The translations under genes were made by a program, and so were the position numbers. The notes beneath the pieces are model-generated. The model saw nothing but the letters and a program-made list of their open reading frames with translations. It was not told the DNA's origin and ran no database searches. DNA of 64,000 bases from Bacillota bacterium (GTDB lineage Bacteria; Bacillota; UBA4882; UBA10575). Below are positions 17,260 through 24,654 of this stretch, piece after piece (position 1 is the stretch's first letter; each line of letters starts with the position of its first letter). The DNA is taken from NCBI GenBank assembly GCA_012837715.1, contig DUQR01000021.1, positions 17,152 through 81,151 on the forward strand. Reading direction: 5' to 3'.

Positions 17260-18606
17260 ATGAAGATGGGCTGGATCTCCTTAGGTTGCCCGAAAAATCA
17301 AGTTGACACCGATTATATGATCGGCTTTATGGAACAAGCTGGCTTTACGATGACCGCCCAACCGGAAGAGGCCGATATTTTGGTGATTAATACTTGCTCC
17401 TTTATCGAATCGGCGACACAAGAGTCGATCGATACGATTTTGGAGTTCGCCGCATTCAAAAAAGGCCGCTGCCGCCTCTTGGTGGTGGTGGGTTGTCTTC
17501 CCCAGCGGTACGGGCGGAAACTGGAAAAGGCCCTGCCTGAAGTGGACCTCTGGTTGGGGACGGGTGAGTATGGGCGACTGGCCGAATTGATCCAGGCGGC
17601 CTTGACCCGAAAGCAAGGCGAGAAGTATTTTGCGGCGGCGCCGGCTGGTTGGTTACCTCCGGCTTTGGCGGAACGGCCGGTCACCACACCGGGGCCTTAT
17701 GCCTATGTTAAGATCGCCGAAGGTTGCGATCACAACTGCCTTTACTGCATTATCCCCCAATTAAAGGGAAGGTACCGCAGTAGGGAGCCGGAGCAGATTG
17801 AAGCGGAAGTAAAAAATCTGCTGCAACGGGGGGTCAAGGAGATTAATCTAGTTGCCCAGGATACCACCGCCTACGGGAAAGACAGCGCGGGGGCCTATAA
17901 CCTGGCTGCGCTGCTCCGCCGTTTGGATCGGTTGGAGGGGGATTTTTGGATTCGTTTGTTATATACCTATCCCACGCTGATCACCGATGAACTCTTGGCG
18001 ACGATGAGCGGGGCGGAACATGTCTGCCGCTACTTAGACATCCCTCTTCAGCATATTAGTGACCGGGTTCTAAAAAGGATGGGGCGACGGAGTGCTCAAA
18101 GGGAGATCCGGGAACTGATCGCCCGGGTTCGCCGGTTCTTGCCGGGAGTGGCGCTTCGATCCACCTTTATCTTAGGCTATCCGGGGGAAACGGAAGAGGA
18201 TTTCCGGGAATTACTGGCCTTTTTGGCCGAAGTGAAGCTGGATTGGGTTGGGGTCTTCCCCTATTACCGGGAAGCAGGGACCGCGGCCGCCCGTTTACCG
18301 GACCAGGTCCATCCGGCTACGAAAAAAAGACGGGCCCGTACGGTCTTAGAGCAACAACAAGCCTTTTCTTTAGCCCGGAATAAAGCATGGATCGGTCGGG
18401 AACTCCTAGTTTTACTGGAAGAGGAAAAGGAGCCCGGTCATTGGCACGGGCGTTCATACCGGGAAGCACCGGAGATCGATGGCTTGGTCAAAGTGGAGGT
18501 TGTTGGTCAAAACCTTTCCGGGCTGAAACCGGGAATTTTTGTGCCGGTCCAGATCAAGGATGCTTCCGCTTATGAGCTTGGGGGAAAAATAAAAAGCGGG
18601 AAGTAG
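17260..18606 (+). CDS. rimO: Ribosomal protein S12 methylthiotransferase RimO
   Basis: Radical-SAM enzyme that methylthiolates an Asp of ribosomal protein S12. The N-terminal UPF0004 domain has the three cysteines of the auxiliary cluster (SLGCPKN, NTCSFIE, VVGCLPQ), then radical-SAM CDHNCLYC and RimO-type IIPQLKGRYRSR, and a C-terminal TRAM domain. This ending distinguishes it from MiaB/MtaB. ATG 17260 gives the family start MKMGWISLGCPKN; ATG 17236, eight codons upstream, also has a plausible Shine-Dalgarno and cannot be excluded. Confidence 0.95.
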   Translation: MKMGWISLGCPKNQVDTDYMIGFMEQAGFTMTAQPEEADILVINTCSFIESATQESIDTILEFAAFKKGRCRLLVVVGCLPQRYGRKLEKALPEVDLWLGTGEYGRLAELIQAALTRKQGEKYFAAAPAGWLPPALAERPVTTPGPYAYVKIAEGCDHNCLYCIIPQLKGRYRSREPEQIEAEVKNLLQRGVKEINLVAQDTTAYGKDSAGAYNLAALLRRLDRLEGDFWIRLLYTYPTLITDELLATMSGAEHVCRYLDIPLQHISDRVLKRMGRRSAQREIRELIARVRRFLPGVALRSTFILGYPGETEEDFRELLAFLAEVKLDWVGVFPYYREAGTAAARLPDQVHPATKKRRARTVLEQQQAFSLARNKAWIGRELLVLLEEEKEPGHWHGRSYREAPEIDGLVKVEVVGQNLSGLKPGIFVPVQIKDASAYELGGKIKSGK

Positions 18607-18670
18607 AGGATATCCTGGTTGGAATGGCGAAGTACTTTTAATCCAGTTATTATAAAGATATTGTGGTGAA

Positions 18671-19207
18671 ATGATGAAATTAGCTGATTATCTAACGCTT
18701 TTACGAATTGTCCTAACTCCGGTCTGTATTTATTTTTTATTTGTTCCCATGGAACATAAGGAGATTTATGCCGCCGCCGTCTTCATCGTGGCGGCGTTAA
18801 CCGATGGTTTGGATGGCTATGTGGCGCGTATTCGGAAGGAGACCACCGCTTTTGGTAAGTCTTTCGATCCGATTGCAGATAAAATATTAATTGGCAGTGC
18901 CTTGTATAGCCTCTTTATGTTGGGTAAGGTGAGTTGGTGGGTGGTGGCGGTTATTTTGGCGCGGGAAGTATTAATTACCATCCTCCGCAGCAAAGCGAAG
19001 AAGAAAGGTTTATCGGTGGCAGCCGGGATTTGGGGTAAACTCAAAACCTTCACCCAAATTGTGGCGATTATTATGACTATTCTTTCTGTTGCCGGCGCCC
19101 AAACCGTCCTCTATATCGCCGTCTTTTTTACCGTCTTTTCCGGAGTGGATTATTTGATCAAATGGCGGGGGGCCCTTTTTCCCAAGAAAACTAACGCCCA
19201 CGATTAA
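18671..19207 (+). CDS. pgsA: CDP-diacylglycerol-glycerol-3-phosphate 3-phosphatidyltransferase
   Basis: Makes phosphatidylglycerol phosphate in the membrane. 178 residues, several hydrophobic helices, and the CDP-alcohol phosphotransferase signature: DGLDGYVAR, then FGKSFDPIADK (DGxxAR...GxxxDxxxD). The gene ends 6 nt from the convergent aminotransferase gene. In many Firmicutes pgsA follows rimO, as here. Confidence 0.95.
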   Translation: MMKLADYLTLLRIVLTPVCIYFLFVPMEHKEIYAAAVFIVAALTDGLDGYVARIRKETTAFGKSFDPIADKILIGSALYSLFMLGKVSWWVVAVILAREVLITILRSKAKKKGLSVAAGIWGKLKTFTQIVAIIMTILSVAGAQTVLYIAVFFTVFSGVDYLIKWRGALFPKKTNAHD

Positions 19208-19213
19208 AGTTTA

Positions 19214-20629
19214 CTAAAGATGAAAAAAGGTTTTGGTGTGACGCAGGAGCGCCCCTTTGAAATCACCGATTTTGGGCAAGTATTCGCCGGTCGCCGGGTC
19301 AATCTGGTACCGGTTTTTTATTTTCCCTTCTTCTTCCCGGAGGTTTTTTAAAGCCGCGACCAGAAGGTCAATTTCGGCTTCGGTATTGTAAAACCCGAAG
19401 CTGACCCGAACCATCCCTGGAAGTAAACACTTTCTTCCGGCTTTGGCCAGATTTTCGTAGGAAAGAATCTGGTCTTTAGTTAATCCTAAGAGATGATGGA
19501 CATAAGGTCGCGCACAGAAACAACCGTGGCGGACACCAATCCCGGCTTCAAAAGCTAGATAGGCGGCGACTAAGCCGTGGGGAATACCTTCCAGATTAAA
19601 GGAGATCACACCGATGCGCGGATAGCGCTCAGGTGGCGGGCCATAAAGGATGAGGCCAGGCACAGTTTTTAGGCCGTCATAAGCATATTTGGTCAGCTTT
19701 CGCTCGTAAGCGGCAATGCGCTCAAAACCATTCTTGGCCAGCCAGCGCAGGGCGGTAGCAAGGGCGAGGGCGCCAATCAGATTAGGGGTGCCGACTTCTT
19801 CCCGGTCCGGGAGGGGGGCAAAGACCACTTCTTCCCGGGAAACAGCAATTACGCCGCCTCCACCCACTTGATCCGGAGTTCCGGCCCGGAAAGTCTCCAC
19901 CGGACCGAAGAGAACGCCGGTACCGAAGGGCGCGTAGATTTTATGTCCGGAGAGGGATATATAGTCGATCGGTTCTGCGCCGGCCGTCCGGAGGCGGATT
20001 GGATAATGGGGCGCCAATTGGGCCGCATCAACGGCGATTTGGGCTCCGTAATGGTGGGCCAGTTCGGCGATGGTTTGCAGTGGGTTAATGATCCCCGTGA
20101 CATTCGAGGCGCCGCAGACAGTAACCAGTTTATAGCGGCGTCTTCCCTTTTTTAGTTTGGATTCCAGATCGGCCAGATCAAGGCAACCCTCCCCCGTTAG
20201 TTCGATAAACTCCGCCTCTTTCCGCAAACGCCAGGGCAGATCGTTGGAATGGTGTTCCATCCAGGTGGAGATGACTTCTCCGTTTCCCACGGCGGGCAAG
20301 CGGGCGGCTAGTTTATTAAGGCCTTCGCTGGTGTTTTTCACAAAGAGGGCGATATATTCTTGGCCGGGCGCGCCGAAAAAAGTCATGATTTGGCGGCGGG
20401 CTTCATGGTAAACTTCGGTGGAGAGTTGGGATTTATAGCCGAATCCCCGGTGGACGCTGGAGTACCAGGGAAGAAAAGCCTGGACGGTTTGGACCACCGG
20501 AAGGAGCGGTGGTGTGGTCGCCGCATTATCCAAGTTGATGTAGGGTCGTTGGGCGCCGTCGACTAAGGGGACTTTAAGGTCAATGCCGAGAATATCCTTT
20601 CGGATCCGGTTATGCCATTTTTTCTCCAT
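19214..20629 (-). CDS. Class V aminotransferase (cysteine desulfurase/SufS-like PLP enzyme)
   Basis: A 471-residue PLP enzyme of the SufS/CsdA type. It shows HSND in the substrate/PLP region, VDAAQLAPHYP (PLP-binding Asp), the Schiff-base lysine in SLSGHKIYAPFGTGVL, and RHGCFCARPYVHHLLGL in place of the SufS cysteine loop, so it probably keeps a reactive Cys. About 30 residues are added at the C-terminus (DPATGEYLPKIGDFKG...). No SufU/IscU neighbour is present, so the actual substrate is unclear: cysteine desulfurase or selenocysteine lyase-like are both possible. ATG at 20629 follows AGGAGG. Confidence 0.8.
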   Translation of the reverse strand: MEKKWHNRIRKDILGIDLKVPLVDGAQRPYINLDNAATTPPLLPVVQTVQAFLPWYSSVHRGFGYKSQLSTEVYHEARRQIMTFFGAPGQEYIALFVKNTSEGLNKLAARLPAVGNGEVISTWMEHHSNDLPWRLRKEAEFIELTGEGCLDLADLESKLKKGRRRYKLVTVCGASNVTGIINPLQTIAELAHHYGAQIAVDAAQLAPHYPIRLRTAGAEPIDYISLSGHKIYAPFGTGVLFGPVETFRAGTPDQVGGGGVIAVSREEVVFAPLPDREEVGTPNLIGALALATALRWLAKNGFERIAAYERKLTKYAYDGLKTVPGLILYGPPPERYPRIGVISFNLEGIPHGLVAAYLAFEAGIGVRHGCFCARPYVHHLLGLTKDQILSYENLAKAGRKCLLPGMVRVSFGFYNTEAEIDLLVAALKNLREEEGKIKNRYQIDPATGEYLPKIGDFKGALLRHTKTFFHL

Positions 20630-20797
20630 GCGGAAGCCTCCTGCCCTTTTTCTCCAAATATTCTATGCCTTTGGGGAAGGGGTTGTGAAGGCTTTGCCAG
20701 TGGCGGGATCTTACGCCGTTTTTTCCAACTAAAACGCCGTTTATTCCCCGATTTAGCTGGGAAGATTACAAATAGACCATTTAGAAAGGAGGTTCAA

Positions 20798-21145
20798 ATG
20801 ATGGCTGCCGGTCAAAAACGGAATACCCTTGTTTATGCCCAGGCGAAGAAGGCGCTGGACCAAATGAAGTATGAGATCTCTAAGGAATTGAATATCGATA
20901 CTTCGCCGATTCAAGGTGACTACTGGGGATATATGACTGCCCGTGATTGTGGCGCGGTTGGAGGTCATATGGTGAAGCGGATGATCGAAGCGGCGGAAAG
21001 AACCCTTTCCCAACAGGCAGTGGCTAATGTACAGGCTGGGTTCCGCTCCGGGTTGGCAAATCAGCAGCAGGCATCTTCCCAGGCGTCCGCCAAAAATCCG
21101 ACCAATCCGAACTTAAATCTGAACACGATAGATCAATACTACTAA
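20798..21145 (+). CDS. Alpha/beta-type small acid-soluble spore protein
   Basis: Spore core DNA-binding protein. The core KYEISKELNI... followed by WGYMTARDCGAVGGHMVKRMIEAAE corresponds to the two helices of alpha/beta SASP (family: TARxNGxVGGxxxKRLVxxAE). The YEISKE segment is where the germination protease site would lie. At 115 residues it is longer than usual: a Gln/Ser/Asn-rich tail of about 40 residues (QQQASSQASAKNPTNPN...) follows the core. ATG 20798 follows AAGGAGG; ATG 20801 is next to it. Monocistronic, with a repeat element and hairpin downstream. Sigma-G control is expected for the family but I could not define the promoter. Confidence 0.85.
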   Translation: MMAAGQKRNTLVYAQAKKALDQMKYEISKELNIDTSPIQGDYWGYMTARDCGAVGGHMVKRMIEAAERTLSQQAVANVQAGFRSGLANQQQASSQASAKNPTNPNLNLNTIDQYY

Positions 21146-21265
21146 AGCTGTTTGCGTTGTCACCATTTAAAAAAGAGTCCAAGACAAGAGATGGTGTTTG
21201 GTTTACATGCGGCGATCTCGATCGTGAATGGGGAGAATTCCAGCAAAGGACAACGCGAAACGCAC
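21145..21265 (+). repeat. Intergenic inverted-repeat element, copy C (forward)
   Basis: Begins at the SASP stop codon. Left end GCGTTGTCACCATTTAAAA (from about 21154), right end GCAAAGGACAACGCGAAAC (21243-21261). The ends match copies A and B; the interior (about 70 nt) is different. Confidence 0.7.
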
Positions 21266-21291
21266 TACGCAGGAACATAGCTTAGCTTGGA

Positions 21292-21323
21292 AAGAGGCGG
21301 TCCGGAAGGACTGCCTCTTCTTT
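21292..21323 (+). terminator. Hairpin terminator between SASP gene and convergent KBL-type gene
   Basis: 12-bp stem AAGAGGCGGTCC (21292-21303) / GGACTGCCTCTT (21308-21319) with GGAA loop and one G-T pair, followed by CTTTCAATTTT. It may serve both strands. Confidence 0.65.
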
Positions 21324-21357
21324 CAATTTTGGCATAAGTCGAGGCGATCAAAGGCTC

Positions 21358-22614
21358 TTAAATCAACCCGTACTTTTTGCCAACCCGTTCCATGACGGCT
21401 AAGGTGTCGTCCAAATCTTCTTGGGTATGGGTGGCCATGAGGGAAAGGCGTAAACGGGATAGTTTCTTGGGGACAGCCGGATAATAAACGGAGTTTACAA
21501 AGATCCCGGCCTCGTGGACTTCCTTGCTGACCTCCTTTAAAGTGCGGTCGTCCCCGATGATAATAGGGATAATCGCTGTCTCGGCATTACCCAGGTTAAA
21601 ACCAAGCCGTTTCAGGTTGGTGATCATATAGTTAATGTTGGACCAGAGCTTTTCCCGGAGGGCGGGTTCCGTTTGAATCACATCGACGGCGGCGCATAAG
21701 GCTGCGGCCGTTGTCGGGGGTAAGGCCGTGGAGAACATATGGGAACGGGCGTAAAAGCGCAAGTAATTGACGACTTCTTTGCTGGAGGCGACAAAACCGC
21801 CGACACTGCCTAGGGCTTTACTGAGGGTTCCGGCCACCAGATCAATTTGGCCTTCCATCTTAAAGTGTTCGGGGGTGCCCCGCCCATTTGCGCCAATTAC
21901 ACCGGTGGCGTGGGCTTCATCGATCATCAGACGGGCGCCATAACGATCGGTAATGGCTTTGATGCCCGGTAAGTTACTAATGTCGCCATCCATACTAAAG
22001 ACCCCGTCGACGATGACCAATTTGCCCAGAAAACCTTGGTCTTCGGTGGAACGGAGGACTTTCTCCAGATGGGTCAGGTCATTATGTCTGAAGGTCCGGA
22101 AGGTGCCGCCGGAAAGGCGACAACCGTCAATAATACTGGCGTGATTGAGCCGGTCGTTAATGGCCACATCGTTCTTCCGGACCAAGGCCGAAACGCAACC
22201 GACGTTAGAGGCATAACCGGAAGAAAAAATTACGGCGTCTTCACACCCTTTCATTTGCGCCAGTTTATGTTCAAGTTCGCGATGAAGATCAAGGGTGCCG
22301 CCGAGGAGTGGGACACTGCCTGCCCCGACACCGTATTTTTCCAGAGCTTTCCGGGCGGCTTCGACCACCGCAGGATGGGTGGTTAACCCTAAATAGTTGT
22401 TGGAGGCCATCATCACCATCTCCCGGATGGTATTGGTGTAAGGGTCGCGGATTTTCACCCGGTGTTCGGAAGGACTGGTCAATACCCGTGACCAGTGATG
22501 AAATTGGTGGGTCGCCAGTTCCTGGGTGAATTCATAAAAGGGATGGCTTTTTGCCAGTATATCCGGATGGGGAAGGTCGATAAAATCACTAAGGCTTTTT
22601 TCGGTGTACTTAAT
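21358..22614 (-). CDS. Glycine C-acetyltransferase / AONS-like PLP enzyme, apparent AUU start
   Basis: Alpha-oxoamine synthase family, which condenses an amino acid with an acyl-CoA (KBL, BioF or related). PLP features: DEAHATGVIG and the Schiff-base lysine in TLSKALGSVGG; ASNNYLGLTTHP near the N-terminus is a family mark. The first conventional start (TTG at 22482) gives 374 residues and removes a well-formed N-terminal helix. The frame stays open upstream to an in-frame TAG at 22629-22627, and ATT at 22614 stands 8 nt after a perfect AGGAGG, giving 418 residues beginning (I/M)KYTEKSLSDFIDLPHPD. No ATG, GTG or TTG exists between. The exact product (KBL versus BioF versus sphingolipid-type) cannot be decided here. 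Confidence 0.82.
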   Translation of the reverse strand: MKYTEKSLSDFIDLPHPDILAKSHPFYEFTQELATHQFHHWSRVLTSPSEHRVKIRDPYTNTIREMVMMASNNYLGLTTHPAVVEAARKALEKYGVGAGSVPLLGGTLDLHRELEHKLAQMKGCEDAVIFSSGYASNVGCVSALVRKNDVAINDRLNHASIIDGCRLSGGTFRTFRHNDLTHLEKVLRSTEDQGFLGKLVIVDGVFSMDGDISNLPGIKAITDRYGARLMIDEAHATGVIGANGRGTPEHFKMEGQIDLVAGTLSKALGSVGGFVASSKEVVNYLRFYARSHMFSTALPPTTAAALCAAVDVIQTEPALREKLWSNINYMITNLKRLGFNLGNAETAIIPIIIGDDRTLKEVSKEVHEAGIFVNSVYYPAVPKKLSRLRLSLMATHTQEDLDDTLAVMERVGKKYGLI

Positions 22615-22907
22615 TTTTATCTCCTCCTAATGCTTAAATGGGATGAAAAGAAAAAGGGACCAAAAAAAGGTAAATCCCAGCATAATATTTATCTTACTCC
22701 ATTTTTTAGTCAGAGGCAAGGCAAAGACGGAAAAAACCCGCCAAAATGAAGGGAAAAACCCCGGCTTTTCACAAAAAAGCTGGTCAAGGGTGAGGCCGGT
22801 AAAGGGTAGGAATTATGGCGGGTAACCGGGGTGGCGCCGCTTGTTGTTTTAAAAACCTGTGCGCAGCGGAATGGAAAGCGGGGCGCGGAAGAAGAGGTCT
22901 GATTAGT

Positions 22908-23393
22908 TCAGATAAATAGTTGGATCTGGGCTTCCTTGGCCAACTGCAAAAAGGTGGTGACGTCGCCGACGGTTAGGTTTTCATAGCTGATTAGTTCAGT
23001 TTTTTTCAGGCCAATAATCTCCATCGTGCCTTGGCAGGCAATGAAGTGAACATGCCGCTCCATTGCCATTTTGAGGAGCTGGCCGACGGTTTCGGTCCGA
23101 CGGAAACGGATTAGTTTATTCATCATCCGGGCGCCAAGACCGCCAAAGTTCATCCTGGAGAGGCCTAGTTTTTCCGGGCCGACGGGTAAAAGGAGTTTAA
23201 AGAGGTGGGCTAAAGGATTGCGGTCCCGGCCTCTTTCTTTACGCAGGAGGGCAAGGCCCCAGAAGGTAAAGAAGATGTGGGCCGAAAAACCTTCTCCTGC
23301 CGCGGTCCAGGCCAGAGCCAACGCGGAAAGGGCTTTATCCAGATCCCCGCTGAACAAAATGATACAGATGCTCGGTTTGTCTTGGGTCGACAT
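22908..23393 (-). CDS. DsrE/DsrF-like family protein (peroxiredoxin-like)
   Basis: A 161-residue protein of the DsrE/DsrF/DrsH-like type. It has ICIILFSGDLDKALSALALAW at the N-terminus, typical of the family that handles sulfur or acts in accessory sulfurtransferase relays, HIFFTFWGLALLRK in the middle and HFIACQGTMEIIGLKK with one cysteine near the C-terminus. ATG 23393 follows AAAGGAGG; the longer frame from 23435 precedes it. It stands alone, about 290 nt from the KBL-type gene. No partner rhodanese is adjacent. Confidence 0.8.
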   Translation of the reverse strand: MSTQDKPSICIILFSGDLDKALSALALAWTAAGEGFSAHIFFTFWGLALLRKERGRDRNPLAHLFKLLLPVGPEKLGLSRMNFGGLGARMMNKLIRFRRTETVGQLLKMAMERHVHFIACQGTMEIIGLKKTELISYENLTVGDVTTFLQLAKEAQIQLFI

Positions 23394-23577
23394 GGCAACC
23401 TCCTTTCGCGGAACGGTAACAATAAAAACTAGCATGGTGGGAAGGATTACTGTTAGTCTGCCCCGAAAACTAAATATGAAACAGCCTCAGATTCAATGGG
23501 GACTGCACCGCGGGTTGAGGCAAACTAAAGTCAGTATGGCTGACCGAGAAGAGTAAAGTGAAAGAAGGAAGGCGTTA

Positions 23578-24654
23578 TTGTTGTTTGCGTATTATGTAGA
23601 CAATTCGATTCATCAGATCCCTTCGTTTATTTATATTGCCAAGGTTTTGGGGGGGACGGTCCTTACCGACGGCCCCGATGCCATTAAGATCTTGCGCCAA
23701 GATTTCCCGGACGTCGCCGCCGAGTTTTATGCGACGCGTGCCGAATTGCAACAGCGCCTCGCAGAGTTGCAGCCGGAAGCAATTATTCAAACGGATTATT
23801 CGAAAGCCTTTTTGAATGTGAAGTTTGATACCGCCCATATTCAGGTGTTTCATGGAACTTCCGACAAAACTTATGGTTATAGTTCCCAAGTTCGGGAGTA
23901 TGATCTTCTTTTACTGCCGGGAGAGCGGGCGTACCGGACTATGGCGGCGGTTTCTTTGTTAAAGCAAGACAATTACGCGATCATCGGTTATCCTAAGGCA
24001 GACCGGGTTTTTAACGGCGAGTTTAGCCGGGACGGGACCGTGCAGAAGTTGGGCTTGGATCCAGCCCTGCCTACGGTTTTATACGCCCCCACCTGGCAAG
24101 ATAGTAAATTTAACACCAGTCTGCCTAAGTTTGGCGCCGAGGTCCTTTCCCAACTGCCGGCCGGTTATAACCTAATCGTTAAGCTACACCCGAACACAAA
24201 ACGGTACGACCGGAAAAATTACCGGATGGTGGAATCCCTGGCCAAGCAGAACCCCAGGATCAAATTGCTTGGTTATGAATACGATGTGATTCCAATTATG
24301 GCTGGGGCTGATCTTTTAATTGCCGATATTTCTTCGGTCGCCCATGAATTTCTCTGTTTCGACCGGCCCTTTGTTTTTCTTGATCCACGGCCTTTCCCTT
24401 TCCCCTTTGGGAAACGGAAGACCTGGGTTTGGCAATGCGGACCTGTTGTTAAGGAGAAAGGCCAAGTTTGGTCGGAAGTGAAGGCGGCTTTGGTTCATCC
24501 GGAAGCCTATGCGGAAAAACGCCGGAGCGCCCGGGATGAGGTCTTTTATCAACCTGATGGCCGGGCCGCCGAACGGGCGGCGGAAGCGATCCGTAATTTT
24601 GTGGAGAAAAGAAGGAAAGGAAGGCGCAAAGCTGTTGACAACGATAGAGACTAA
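23578..24654 (+). CDS. CDP-glycerol glycerophosphotransferase-like (TagB/TagF-type) glycosyl-polymer transferase
   Basis: A 358-residue GT-B-type protein of the CDP-glycerol glycerophosphotransferase family. Features: QVFHGTSDKTYGY (the HGT motif), PKADRVF, VLYAPTWQDSK, LIVKLHPNTKRYD and the C-terminal DISSVAHEFLCFDRPFVFLD, all strong family marks. TTG 23578 follows GGAAGG. Overlaps the MsbA-like gene by about 20 nt, so the product is probably made with an exporter. In wall-teichoic-acid bacteria this family makes poly(glycerol phosphate); in this diderm context a phosphoglycerol-type or sugar decoration of an envelope polymer is possible. Confidence 0.82.
   Translation: MLFAYYVDNSIHQIPSFIYIAKVLGGTVLTDGPDAIKILRQDFPDVAAEFYATRAELQQRLAELQPEAIIQTDYSKAFLNVKFDTAHIQVFHGTSDKTYGYSSQVREYDLLLLPGERAYRTMAAVSLLKQDNYAIIGYPKADRVFNGEFSRDGTVQKLGLDPALPTVLYAPTWQDSKFNTSLPKFGAEVLSQLPAGYNLIVKLHPNTKRYDRKNYRMVESLAKQNPRIKLLGYEYDVIPIMAGADLLIADISSVAHEFLCFDRPFVFLDPRPFPFPFGKRKTWVWQCGPVVKEKGQVWSEVKAALVHPEAYAEKRRSARDEVFYQPDGRAAERAAEAIRNFVEKRRKGRRKAVDNDRD

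Noticed and set aside
20710..20755. ACGCCGTTT occurring twice before the SASP gene, looking like a terminator
   Set aside because: The two copies are direct, not inverted, so they do not form a hairpin.
23071..23556. 161-codon plus-strand frame opposite the DsrE-type gene
   Set aside because: The minus-strand gene has AAAGGAGG and a family match; this frame is basic and featureless.
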